Counted from the stretch's first letter, positions 45,076-53,001 are shown. The stretch is 64,000 nt of DNA from Streptomyces sp. HUAS CB01 (GCF_030406905.1 NZ_CP129137.1:4794001-4858000), one strand, 5' to 3'. Translations and numbers: made by a program. The notes: a model not told the origin generated them from the sequence alone.

Positions 45076-45573
45076 ATGAACCTCGCATGGATTGAGTCGG
45101 AAGGCGGGCCTGTGATCGTCGTGGAGGAATCGCTGAGGCGCCTCTGGGGTGGATACACGAATTCCGACTACGGCAACGCCTGTGAGGTCGAAGGCTACAC
45201 CGGGCTGGTGCCGTTCGGAGAGCCGTCGGCGCCATGCCTGGCGTTGGCGATCAACGATATTCCCGCTCCGACAACCTACATGGAGGAGTTCCGGGCCATT
45301 GTTCAGTGGATCGCGGCTCCCAGTGACTCTCGACTTGTCGAGGTCGTGCGTGAGGGTATCGACTTCGTGAACGAGTGGGAGGACGGATCGATCGTGCAAG
45401 TGAACGGCCGACTGGCCGTTCTCGACGCCGCACTGCCCGGGACGGAAGCCCGCGCGGATGAACTTCTATTGGTGGACGTCGAGCCCGCGGTCTATCGACT
45501 GAGGACCGCGGACATCGAGTCGGACACTGGTACCTGCGTGCGAGTCCACAAACTCGATCGGTTGATCGAGTGA
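45076..45573 (+). CDS. Imm21-like immunity protein for the RHS toxin
   Basis: This 165-residue cytoplasmic protein lies 14 nt after the toxin stop with a strong GGAGGAAGG site overlapping that stop. The sequence opens WIESEGGPVIVV, then LRRLWGGYTNSDYGNACEV, the pattern of the Imm21 immunity family of polymorphic toxin systems. The remainder alternates strand and helix, with EEFRAIVQWIAAPSDS and a C-terminal VRVHKLDRLIE. It is expected to bind and block the C-terminal toxin of the preceding gene. The lower GC and mixed codon use compared with neighbours are typical of toxin tips and immunity genes that are exchanged by recombination. Confidence 0.75.
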   Translation: MNLAWIESEGGPVIVVEESLRRLWGGYTNSDYGNACEVEGYTGLVPFGEPSAPCLALAINDIPAPTTYMEEFRAIVQWIAAPSDSRLVEVVREGIDFVNEWEDGSIVQVNGRLAVLDAALPGTEARADELLLVDVEPAVYRLRTADIESDTGTCVRVHKLDRLIE

Positions 45574-45633
45574 GTCGAATGTCGTGGCGGTTCATCGGTG
45601 CCGATCGGGACCGTTAGCGTCACGGCGACGGAA

Positions 45634-45668
45634 CGGGAAGCCCCGCCGGTCTCCGGCGGGGCTTCCCG
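45634..45668 (+). terminator. Strong terminator after the toxin-immunity pair
   Basis: A perfect 16-bp stem, CGGGAAGCCCCGCCGG (45634-45649) and its complement (45653-45668), has a TCT loop. It lies 60 bp after the immunity gene and closes the toxin-immunity transcription unit. Confidence 0.88.
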
Positions 45669-46056
45669 CTGTCCGTGGCTGTTTCCGGTGGATTGACGCA
45701 GCGGGGCAACGGCAGGTTCGTACCCGACAAGGACAGGACGTCTTCTTCTCGGCCGGCCGTGCTCTCGCCGTCGGGATCGAGGCTCACGGCGACCGCGGCC
45801 CGCGGCCGATCGTGGACCTCGCCAACGAACTCCTCGCCCTCTGGGCCGTCCCCGGACCGGTCGGACGATCCTCGAAGGCGACCTCGGTCCCGTGGCGTGA
45901 GGCCGGGCGCGGCGACGGCCGGTGCGCCGGGCGGCGGCGTTGCCGGTCCCCGCCCGGAATGTCCGGCGCCTGGTTCCCGGCGGAGCCGGTGCTGTATAAC
46001 CGGTCCGCTTCGCGGCGCTTTCCGCCGCGACGTCTCGACGAGCCGAAGGTGTTCGC
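45669..46056. other. Stretch without a recognised gene; promoter of the SUKH gene
   Basis: A plus-strand frame here (about 45690-45900) reads like protein (FFSAGRALAVGIEAHGDRGP, IVDLANELLALWAV) but has no start with a ribosome binding site and then turns into low-complexity sequence. It could be a gene remnant. Near the end, TATAAC at 45995-46000 is a good -10 for the gene starting at 46057. A -35 is weak (TGGTTC at 45971-45976, 18 bp upstream). Confidence 0.35.
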
Positions 46057-47232
46057 GTGCTGGATGACCTCGTTGATCTGCTGGGGCCGGAGGCTCCCGG
46101 GCCTGTGCCCGTCGACTGGGGCGGGGTCGAGTCATGGCTCGGCGTCACCCTGCCCGCCGACTACAAGGCCCTCGCGTCATCGTACGGCCCGCTCGACATC
46201 GGTGACTTCGTGTGGATGCACACCCCATGCGTGCAGGAGGGCCGCTTCGACTACGGCTCCTGGCTGAAGTCGACCCACCGGAGCTGCCGTATCGCTTCCA
46301 GGGGCGCTCCGTCGCACGCGCCGCCCGTCTTCTGGCCGGAGCCGGGCGGGCTGCTCGCCTTCGGGGACACCCGGGCGACGAGTTGTCTCTTCTGGGACAC
46401 CTCAGCGTCCGACGACCCCGAGGCGTGGCCGGTCGTCATCTTCCACAAGGACGCGGTGTACCGGGGCGTGAACCCATGGCACGGCTACGGGATGCCGCTG
46501 GCGGAGACCCTCACGAGGTTGATACGGACGGGCCTGCCGCTCCCCGGCGGAGGGACGCTCGGACCGCTGCCCGCCACGATGCGGCGTACGGCCTTCCTCT
46601 TGGAGGCACGGCCCTGGACGCCGCCGAGCGGACGTGAGGACGCCGAGACGCGGGCGCGTCGCCGCGCTGCGCTCACCGAGGGCGAGGGCCTGGAGGCGCT
46701 GCGGATCCTGTTGCCGCCACCCCGTGAGCCGTTCCTCGGCGATGCCGACTGGGCCTGGGTGCAGGAGCGGCTGGGGACGCGGCTGCCCGCCGAGTACGTG
46801 ACGCTGATGGAGACGTACGGCGGCAGCGAGTGGCTGGGCTGGCTGCGACTGGCCGCGCCGCGGGACACCGGGCAATCCGGGCTGGTGGCCGAGCAGTGGT
46901 ACCGCGATGCCTACCGTGAACTGAGGGAGGGCCACCCCGAGTACCACCCCCTGCCCGTCTGGCCGGAGAAGGGCGGCTTCCTGCCCTTCGCCTCGACCCT
47001 CGACGGCGACGGCATCTGCTGGCTGACGGACGGAGACGACCCCGACGACTGGCCGCTGATCGTGATCCCCCGCCATGCGGACCAGGGCGGGCCGCTTCCG
47101 ACGGGACTGACGGAGACGCTGCTGGAGTGGCTGCGGGGGCGGTTCCGGTGGGAGGGCTTTCCCGGGTACGACGTGGACGACGACCCGTTGGAGTTCATCA
47201 GGCTGGAGAGCCACGGCGGAGTTGTGCGCTGA
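46057..47232 (+). CDS. Tandem SMI1/KNR4 (SUKH) domain protein, immunity-like
   Basis: The 391-residue cytoplasmic protein contains two copies of the SUKH fold. The first (about 10-160) has VESWLGVTLPADYKALASSY, FWPEPGGLLAFGDT and DPEAWPVVIF. The second (about 220-375) repeats this as VQERLGTRLPAEYVTLMETY, VWPEKGGFLPFASTLDGDGI and PDDWPLIVI. SUKH proteins are a major immunity superfamily for polymorphic nuclease toxins. The position one terminator downstream of the RHS toxin/Imm21 pair suggests a resident or orphan immunity gene, though some SUKH proteins have other roles. The start is the GTG at 46057 with only a weak AAGG site. Confidence 0.82.
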   Translation: MLDDLVDLLGPEAPGPVPVDWGGVESWLGVTLPADYKALASSYGPLDIGDFVWMHTPCVQEGRFDYGSWLKSTHRSCRIASRGAPSHAPPVFWPEPGGLLAFGDTRATSCLFWDTSASDDPEAWPVVIFHKDAVYRGVNPWHGYGMPLAETLTRLIRTGLPLPGGGTLGPLPATMRRTAFLLEARPWTPPSGREDAETRARRRAALTEGEGLEALRILLPPPREPFLGDADWAWVQERLGTRLPAEYVTLMETYGGSEWLGWLRLAAPRDTGQSGLVAEQWYRDAYRELREGHPEYHPLPVWPEKGGFLPFASTLDGDGICWLTDGDDPDDWPLIVIPRHADQGGPLPTGLTETLLEWLRGRFRWEGFPGYDVDDDPLEFIRLESHGGVVR

Positions 47233-47475
47233 GGAGACCGAGAACCGGGCCCAGCAGACCGATGGCCGAGCCCGCGCGAAGCTCTCCACGTGGGTGGCGG
47301 CCGAGTGTCCGACCCGGTGGGTATGGTGGGCAGTCTGTTCGAGGTGGGGCGGAGGGGTCCGTTCAGTGGCTGTGGTCGCTGCTGGGCGGCAGTGCCGGCG
47401 GGGGTGTCGTGCAGGGTTTCCATGGCGCCTTTGTGCGGTCGACCCGGCAGCCGGACCACAGATGAAGAGGGAAGT

Positions 47476-48042
47476 GTGGAGGCGTACGAGGGGGAGCTCG
47501 GCGTCGTCGTCGCGCGTGCTCAGGAGGGGGACGAGGACGCGTTCGCCCGGGTGTACCGGTTGGTGCAACCAGGGCTGCTCGGCTACCTCCGGGGGCTCGT
47601 CGGCGAGGACGCCGAGGACGTGGCCTCCGACGCCTGGCTGGAGATAGCCCGCGATCTGGGTCGCTTCCGCGGGGACGGCGCGGGTTTCCGGGGCTGGACC
47701 GCGACGATCGCCCGCCACAGGGCGCTGGACCATCTGCGCAAGCAGCGCCGGCGGCCGCAGACATCGCTGCTGGAGCAGGACGTACTCGAACTTCCGGACC
47801 GGCGGGACACGGCCGACGCCGCCCTGGAGACCGTCTCCACCGAGCAGGCGCTGGAACTGATCGGGAGCCTGCCGCAGGACCAGGCCGAGGCCGTGCTGCT
47901 GCGGGTCGTCGTCGGACTGGACGGCCCCGCGGCGGCCCGGGTGCTGGGCAAGCGCCCCGGCGCTGTACGGTCCGCGGCGCACCGCGGGCTGAGGAGACTG
48001 GCCGAGCGACTGGCCCACACACGAACGCGACCGCGTGCCTGA
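47476..48042 (+). CDS. ECF RNA polymerase sigma factor (module 1)
   Basis: The 188-residue sigma factor has region 2 (DAFARVYRLVQPGLLGYLRG, then EDVASDAWLEIARDLGRFRG and the -10-recognition block GWTATIARHRALDHLR) and region 4 (LPQDQAEAVLLRVVVGLDGP, AARVLGKRPGAVRSAAHRGL). The GTG at 47476 follows an AGAGGGA sequence; the upstream in-frame extension is not family-like. It is followed after 13 bp by a single-pass membrane protein that is probably its anti-sigma factor. A close paralogue with the same arrangement lies at 50019-50795. Confidence 0.9.
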   Translation: MEAYEGELGVVVARAQEGDEDAFARVYRLVQPGLLGYLRGLVGEDAEDVASDAWLEIARDLGRFRGDGAGFRGWTATIARHRALDHLRKQRRRPQTSLLEQDVLELPDRRDTADAALETVSTEQALELIGSLPQDQAEAVLLRVVVGLDGPAAARVLGKRPGAVRSAAHRGLRRLAERLAHTRTRPRA

Positions 48043-48055
48043 AAGACGAGACGAA

Positions 48056-48817
48056 ATGACACCGGAACGGGACGAATGGGAAGAGCCCCGCACCCCTGAG
48101 CTGAACGCGCTGCTCGAAGCGGCACGTCGTCCCGGTGTGTCCGATCCGTCCGCGCAGGAGCAGGCGCTCGCCGCGTTTCGTACGGCGCGCGACGCGGGGC
48201 TGCACGCCGCGCCCGTGCCGTGGTGGCGCAGGCGGGCCCGCGACGACTGGCGGCCGGCGGCCGAACGGCGCCGTCGCCGACTGCTGGTCAGAGGTCTGAT
48301 CGCGGGGCTCGTCATGGGGGCGCTGGGCGGGGCGGCCGTCGCCGCGGGCAACGGTGCGCTCCCGATTCCCTCGCCGTTCGGCGGGAGTGAGAAGCCCGCC
48401 CGGGACGAGCCGCAGCCCGTGCAGCCCCGTCCCACGGAAAGGACGCGAACGGAGTCGGGAACACCGGAAGCCTCGATCACGCCCTCCCCGACGCCCGGAA
48501 GCGGGGCGACCGGGCTCGCGAAGAGCAAGCCCAGCGGCATGCCACCCGCGGCCGAGGACGCGCTGTGCCGCGTCTATCTGGATGCGCTGGACCGCCAGGG
48601 CGAACCACCGCGAGGTGAAGCGACGGCACGTCTGGAGGCGCAGGCCGGCGGGCCGGAGGCCCTACGGGCCAGGTGCGAGGAGAAGTTGGCCGCCGCCGGG
48701 CAGCCCCGGCCCGCCGGCCCGAACGACACTTCCGGGGCCGGTCCTGTGGTCAGTCCGGAGGCTGGGAAGCCGCCCAAGGAGCGTGAGGCGGGGAAGCCGG
48801 CCGACCGCCCGAGGTGA
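48056..48817 (+). CDS. Single-pass membrane protein, probable anti-sigma factor (module 1)
   Basis: The 253-residue protein has a cytoplasmic N-terminal part (about 1-75) with ALAAFRTARDAGL and WWRRRARDDW, one transmembrane helix (LLVRGLIAGLVMGALGGAAVAAG, about 77-99) and the short motif LPIPSPFGG. A disordered Pro/Thr/Ser linker follows, then a helical extracytoplasmic end with Cys171 (ALCRVYLDAL) and Cys207 (RARCEEKLA). The membrane protein of the second module shares this plan, including the Cys pair. The ATG at 48056 is favoured; a GTG at 48035 would overlap the sigma stop. The anti-sigma role is inferred from pairing; no zinc-finger (ZAS) motif is seen. Confidence 0.75.
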   Translation: MTPERDEWEEPRTPELNALLEAARRPGVSDPSAQEQALAAFRTARDAGLHAAPVPWWRRRARDDWRPAAERRRRRLLVRGLIAGLVMGALGGAAVAAGNGALPIPSPFGGSEKPARDEPQPVQPRPTERTRTESGTPEASITPSPTPGSGATGLAKSKPSGMPPAAEDALCRVYLDALDRQGEPPRGEATARLEAQAGGPEALRARCEEKLAAAGQPRPAGPNDTSGAGPVVSPEAGKPPKEREAGKPADRPR

Positions 48818-48850
48818 CTCAGGCGGTACGGGGAGGGTCCTGGCGCGCGG

Positions 48851-48925
48851 TTACGCCTTGACGGTGGTGACGCACGCGGCCCAGGCGCTCGCGGGGACCA
48901 CGAGTACGGGGCCGTCCGGCAGCTG
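48851..48925 (-). pseudogene. C-terminal scrap of a DUF397-domain gene
   Basis: The minus strand encodes LPDGPVLVVPASAWAACVTT followed by VKA and a stop (48853-48851), the characteristic end of DUF397 proteins, which usually pair with helix-turn-helix regulators in Streptomyces. Everything upstream of these 25 or so codons is missing. The sequence runs straight into the L,D-transpeptidase remnant on the other strand, so the point near 48920-48926 looks like a deletion junction. Confidence 0.7.
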
Positions 48926-49290
48926 TGGGGGGTTTCCAGGCCCCGGAGTCGCCGTTCTACGACTCGACGCACACCGTGGAGGGTGCGGACCTCCCGCTCA
49001 CCGGGTCCGGCGAGCGCGGCAGCGAACACCTCGTCGACCACCCGACCCGGTACGCCAAGGCCCTCGTCATCGACTTCAACCGGCGGTCTGCCGTCCCGGG
49101 CCGCGGCGCCGGGACCTTCCTGCACGTCAACGGCAAGGGTGCGACGGCCGGGTGCGTCTCGGTGCCGAGGGGGACCACGGACCGGATCACGGGATGGATC
49201 AGGCCGTCGGCGCATCCGCGCATCGCGATCGGCCGACCCGTCGGCCGCCCGGCCGCCGTCGCTGCCGCGAGATCGCCACCAGACGCCTGA
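48926..49290 (+). pseudogene. C-terminal half of an L,D-transpeptidase (YkuD) gene
   Basis: About 120 codons encode the end of a secreted YkuD-type L,D-transpeptidase: GGFQAPESPFYDSTHTV, the YAKALVIDFNRR strand, and the active-site block FLHVNGKGATAGCVSVPRGT with the catalytic Cys. The signal peptide and N-terminal half are absent, and no proper start with a ribosome binding site exists. It abuts the DUF397 scrap on the opposite strand. It is unlikely to be exported or active. An intact but unrelated L,D-transpeptidase is encoded at 52144-53001. Confidence 0.75.
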
Positions 49291-49389
49291 GTGCCGTACA
49301 TGGTTGTACGGGCGACGGAAGTTCCCGGTGTGACGACCGATACGCCCATCTTCCGTGATGGTCATGACAACGGCATCGCTTGATCAATC

Positions 49390-49824
49390 ATGGACGACCA
49401 TTTCGGCACCCCGCCCGGCGCACAGGACATGCGCGCCTACGTCACCCGCTTCGTCGCGCACCTGACCGAGCGGAACAGGCTTCCGCTCGACTACTCCGTG
49501 GCCAGTCTGCGGATCGTCGACTTCGTCGTGGACGGACTACGGCAGAACCGTCCCGAACGGGCCCAGGTCGAGGAAGCCCTGCGGGGTCTCGGCGCGTACA
49601 CCGGCGAGGTCATCGTGCGCCGGGCAGGTGGGCAGTGGATCGACTTCGACGCAGGGCAGCGGGAGTTCTTCGGGCAGTCGATCGGCATCCGGATGCCCGA
49701 CGGCCGGGCGTGGAACCCGCTGGGCAAGGTGGTCAACCGCTTCGAGGTGGGTGGCCCGGAGGAGTCCGTGCAGCGGCTCTACCTGCTGCTGCACGGCCGC
49801 AGCAGCCGAAAGGTGGCGTGCTGA
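49390..49824 (+). CDS. Conserved hypothetical protein
   Basis: This 144-residue cytoplasmic protein has an amphipathic helical first half (YVTRFVAHLTERNRLPLDYS, SLRIVDFVVDGLRQNRPE) and a strand-rich second half (GAYTGEVIVRRAGGQWIDF, then IGIRMPDGRAWNPLGKVVNR). It resembles conserved Streptomyces proteins of unknown function; I cannot name the domain. The ATG at 49390 lies only 99 bp from the transpeptidase remnant and 194 bp from the next sigma gene. There is no signal peptide or membrane helix. Confidence 0.7.
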   Translation: MDDHFGTPPGAQDMRAYVTRFVAHLTERNRLPLDYSVASLRIVDFVVDGLRQNRPERAQVEEALRGLGAYTGEVIVRRAGGQWIDFDAGQREFFGQSIGIRMPDGRAWNPLGKVVNRFEVGGPEESVQRLYLLLHGRSSRKVAC

Positions 49825-50018
49825 GCCGGCCCGGGGCCGACCGGATTCGTCATCCGGGGGAGGGGCGAAAGGACGACCGGGGCCGCCACCCCCCACAGGA
49901 GAGGCCCCGGTCGCCGTCCGCCGGGGCCGCGCGGCGGCCCCGTACTTCTCTCAGCGCCGCAGGTGCGTTTTCTGTCACACCGCACCGCGGTCGCAGAATG
50001 TTGCAGGTTGTACAAGAC

Positions 50019-50795
50019 ATGGACGCGGCCCCCGGGGAGGACGTAGCGTGGCGCTGCGCGCTGGGCAGTGCGGCGGTGGTGACCAGCCGCGATGACGAAC
50101 GGGTAGTGGGAGTGCTGGGGGACGACGCGGAGCTGACCGCCGCGGTGAGCGCGGCGCAGGACGGAGACGAGGACGCCTTCCGGACTGTGTACCGCGCCGT
50201 TCACCCGCGGCTGCTCGGATACATAAGGACGCTGGTCGGCGAGCCGGAGGCCGAGGACGTGGCGTCCGAGGCCTGGCTGCAGATCGCCCGGGACCTCGAC
50301 CGGTTCAGCGGTGACGCCGACCGCTTCCGCGGCTGGGCGGCACGCATCGCCCGCAACCGCGCGCTCGACCACATACGGATGCGCGGCAGGCGCCCGGCGG
50401 TCGGCGGGGACGAGACCGAACTGACCGGGAAACCCGCGGAGTCCGACACCGCCGGCGAGGCCATGGAAGCCCTGTCGACCGGCCGGACCATGGAACTGAT
50501 CGCCCAGCTCCCCCAGGACCAGGCCGAAGCGGTCGTGCTGCGCGTGGTCGTCGGCCTCGACGCGAAGAGCGCGGCGAAGGCCCTGGGCAAGCGGCCCGGA
50601 GCGGTGCGCACCGCCGCCCACCGGGGACTGAAGCGGCTCGCGGAGCTGCTGGGGACCGAGCACGGAGGGGCGTCCGAGGCTCCCGGGCACGGGTCGGGAC
50701 TCGGCGCGGTACCGTCACCGCGCAGTGTTCGCCCCGGCGCGACGCGCTCCTCCGGTGTGACGCATTCGCGTCTGCGGACGCAGAAGGACATGTGA
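50019..50795 (+). CDS. ECF RNA polymerase sigma factor (module 2)
   Basis: The 258-residue sigma factor is a close paralogue of the one at 47476. Region 2 reads EDAFRTVYRAVHPRLLGYIR, EDVASEAWLQIARDLDRFSG, WAARIARNRALDHIRMRG. Region 4 reads LPQDQAEAVVLRVVVGLDAK, KALGKRPGAVRTAAHRGLKR. It has an extra 45-residue Ser/Gly/Pro tail after region 4. The start is uncertain: ATG 50019 keeps a GC-rich third codon position throughout, while GTGs at 50106 and 50112 would match the shorter paralogue. The stop overlaps the start of the membrane protein gene (TGATG), implying coupled translation. Confidence 0.88.
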   Translation: MDAAPGEDVAWRCALGSAAVVTSRDDERVVGVLGDDAELTAAVSAAQDGDEDAFRTVYRAVHPRLLGYIRTLVGEPEAEDVASEAWLQIARDLDRFSGDADRFRGWAARIARNRALDHIRMRGRRPAVGGDETELTGKPAESDTAGEAMEALSTGRTMELIAQLPQDQAEAVVLRVVVGLDAKSAAKALGKRPGAVRTAAHRGLKRLAELLGTEHGGASEAPGHGSGLGAVPSPRSVRPGATRSSGVTHSRLRTQKDM

Positions 50796-51892
50796 TGGCC
50801 GACGAGCGTTACGAATGGCTCGATCAGGAGGCGGCGGAGCGGTTGCTCCGTGGTGAACCGGTCGAGCCCGTCGGCGTTGACGCGCGTCACCAGGCGCTCC
50901 GGCTGGCCGAGCTGCTCGACGGCGCGCGTGCCCAGGGCCCGGTGACCGAGCCGCTGAGGGGCGAGGACGCCGCGCTCGCCGCGTTCCGCAAGGCGCGTGA
51001 CGGCGGCGCTGCGGAGCTGCTTCCGACGGTGCGCCTGACGCCGGAGACCCGGCAGGTCTCCTGGGGCCGGTCCGTGCGCTGGGGACTGGCGGCCTCGCTG
51101 GCCGGATTCGCGGTGGGCGGGGTGGCCGTCGCCGCCGGGGTCGGGGTGCTGCCGACGCCGTTCGGCGGCCCTCAGCCGGCGCCCGCCTCCTCCGTCTCGG
51201 GTGCCGTCACCCCCGGACCGGTCACCTCCGAGCCCCCGGCCGACGGACTCCGCAGTCCCGACCGGCCGTCGCCCGCGGACACTCCCCCCTCGCCGAGCGC
51301 CCCCGCGGTCTCGGGCGGCACCGACATTCCGGGCGGGCCCGGGGACGGGCCGAGCGCGGGTCCGGGACACGACGAGTCCACCGCGCCGCACGACGGCCGC
51401 ACGGACGGCGACGCCAACAGCCGGGACTGGTACCGCAGGACCGTCGAGGCCTGCCGCGACTACCGCAACGGCACGCTGGACGAGGAGCGCAAGCGCAAGC
51501 TGGAGGCCGCCGCGCAGGGCGCGGACCGTGTGAAGCGGTTCTGCGACCGGCTGCTGTCCGCCGACGGCAGGGGCGACGGCGGCGGCGAGGGCAGCGGCGA
51601 CGGTGACGGCAACGGCGACGGCGGCCCGGGCGGTGACGACGGCGACGACGGCGGTGACGGCTCCGGTTCGGGCGGCTTCCCCCGCTCCCCGTTCCTGCCC
51701 CCCACCTCCGTGCGGCCCGGTCCCGCGGAGCAGCCCTTCGTACCGCCGACGGACGTGCGGCCCGCCAACCGGCCCACCGTCCCGGGGGCGTCGCTCGCCG
51801 GTCCGGCGACCGCCGGGACGCCCGGCGGTCTGCCCCTGGGGGGCCGGATGTCGTCGGACGAGCTGCACACCCTCTCGATCACATCGCTCTGA
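50795..51892 (+). CDS. Single-pass membrane protein, probable anti-sigma factor (module 2)
   Basis: The 365-residue protein follows the plan of the module 1 partner: a cytoplasmic N-terminus with ALAAFRKARDGG, one transmembrane helix (VRWGLAASLAGFAVGGVAVA, about 90-112), the motif LPTPFGG, and a long disordered Pro/Ser/Gly stretch. Then comes a helical segment with Cys220 (VEACRDYRNGTL) and Cys250 (RFCDRLLSA), followed by a Gly/Asp repeat region and a Pro-rich end. The sensor role of the Cys pair is inferred. The ATG at 50795 has an AAGGA site and overlaps the sigma stop by one base. Confidence 0.75.
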   Translation: MADERYEWLDQEAAERLLRGEPVEPVGVDARHQALRLAELLDGARAQGPVTEPLRGEDAALAAFRKARDGGAAELLPTVRLTPETRQVSWGRSVRWGLAASLAGFAVGGVAVAAGVGVLPTPFGGPQPAPASSVSGAVTPGPVTSEPPADGLRSPDRPSPADTPPSPSAPAVSGGTDIPGGPGDGPSAGPGHDESTAPHDGRTDGDANSRDWYRRTVEACRDYRNGTLDEERKRKLEAAAQGADRVKRFCDRLLSADGRGDGGGEGSGDGDGNGDGGPGGDDGDDGGDGSGSGGFPRSPFLPPTSVRPGPAEQPFVPPTDVRPANRPTVPGASLAGPATAGTPGGLPLGGRMSSDELHTLSITSL

Positions 51893-52032
51893 CCTGCGGT
51901 TTTCCACGAGCGGAAAAATTTTCCGGCCAGGTGTGACGTTTTTTGGCTGACCGGCGCAGTAGTAAGTGAGCCGACTGGTCATCGGCGATGCCTGAGCCGG
52001 GGTTCCCCCCGTACCCACGGCTCAGAGCACAC

Positions 52033-52073
52033 AGGCGCGGGCGGGACACGTTCCCCCGGTCCCGCCCGCGCCT
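52033..52073. terminator. Bidirectional hairpin terminator
   Basis: A perfect 15-bp stem, AGGCGCGGGCGGGAC (52033-52047) and its complement (52059-52073), has an 11-nt loop. It lies between the convergent module 2 membrane protein and L,D-transpeptidase genes. The stretch before it (51893-52032) has no gene but an AT-rich patch and a smaller imperfect hairpin near 51996-52024. Confidence 0.8.
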
Positions 52074-52143
52074 CCTCACTTCTCCCGCCCGGTCCGCTCC
52101 GTTCGGACCTCCGCGCCGCCCGCCCGTGCGGAGCGCGCCGAGC

Positions 52144-53001
52144 TCACCAGTGGACGACGACCTTGTCGCCGACCTTCACCTGGCCGAAGACCGAGGCGAT
52201 CTTCTTCCTGTCCCGGACGTTGACGCAGCCGTGCGAGGCTCCGTTGTAGCCGCGGGCGGCGAAGTCCGAGGAGTAGTGCACCGCCTGACCGCCGCTGAAG
52301 AACATCGCGTACGGCATGGGCGTGTGGTAGAGCGTCGACTCCCACTCCTTCGCCTTCCAGCCCACGCTGAACGTGCCTTCACGGGTGGGCGTGTTCTCCG
52401 ATCCGAAGCGCACGTCCATGGCCGCCAGCACCGTGCCGTCGATCATCCAGGCGAGCGTCCTGCTCTCCTTGCTGATGCAGAGCACGCGTCCCTTCATGCA
52501 CCGCGGATCGGGCGTGTCGAGGGTGTTGGTCGTCGCGGGCCGCAGTTCGTCGGCGGTGGGCGTGCGGGTCATCCCGAGTAGCCGCTGCCAGGTGGTCTCG
52601 TCGACCGAACCGGTCGCGGCCAGTCCCCCCTTCCGCTGGAAGCCGCTGACCGCCTTCGCCGTCATCGAGCCGTAGAACGCCGTGGGGCTGCGATGGAAGT
52701 GACCGATCTGGCGCAGCCGCGCCTGCAGTTCGCGCACCTGCTCGGTCTCGGTGCCCTCCGTCATCAGCACCCTGGGCTCCGCCGTCCGCGCGCCCGGCGT
52801 TCCCGGGGACGGGGCGGGGGGCTTGGCGTCGTCGGCCGCGGGAGTGGCGGTGGCGGAGACGGAGGGAGCCTTCGAGGGGCCGCCCGGGGCGGCCGGCGGC
52901 TTGGCACTGGCCCCGCCCGTTCCCTGGCTCGTGCACCCCGCGGCCAGCGCCACGGCCACAAGGGACATGAGCGATCTGCGCAGAACGGACGTACGGTGCA
53001 T
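52144..53001 (-). CDS. L,D-transpeptidase lipoprotein with peptidoglycan-binding domain
   Basis: The 285-residue exported protein has a signal peptide ending in a good lipobox (LAAGC, lipidated Cys at about 23) and a Pro/Ala-rich linker. A PG_binding_1 domain follows (about 85-145: VRELQARLRQIGHF, GFQRKGGLAATGSVDETTWQ), then a C-terminal YkuD catalytic domain. The active site is SHGCVNVRD with Cys259, preceded by the conserved His-containing strand AVHYSSDF. Such enzymes make 3-3 cross-links in peptidoglycan. It is divergent from the mutase gene across 180 bp. A GGGGGG run precedes the ATG at 53001. Confidence 0.92.
   Translation of the reverse strand: MHRTSVLRRSLMSLVAVALAAGCTSQGTGGASAKPPAAPGGPSKAPSVSATATPAADDAKPPAPSPGTPGARTAEPRVLMTEGTETEQVRELQARLRQIGHFHRSPTAFYGSMTAKAVSGFQRKGGLAATGSVDETTWQRLLGMTRTPTADELRPATTNTLDTPDPRCMKGRVLCISKESRTLAWMIDGTVLAAMDVRFGSENTPTREGTFSVGWKAKEWESTLYHTPMPYAMFFSGGQAVHYSSDFAARGYNGASHGCVNVRDRKKIASVFGQVKVGDKVVVHW

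Noticed and set aside
43000..45235. Minus-strand open frame of 757 codons over the toxin tip and immunity gene
   Set aside because: It is antisense to well-supported toxin, Hint and Imm21-like sequences.
50048..50095. 15-codon leader peptide inside the start of sigma factor 2
   Set aside because: It has a GGGGAGG site and a GTG, but overlaps in-frame-looking sigma coding sequence and shows no regulatory codon run.
51990..52032. c-di-AMP (ydaO) riboswitch
   Set aside because: A GAGCCGGGG fragment is suggestive, but the remaining conserved blocks are missing and no plus-strand gene follows at the right distance.
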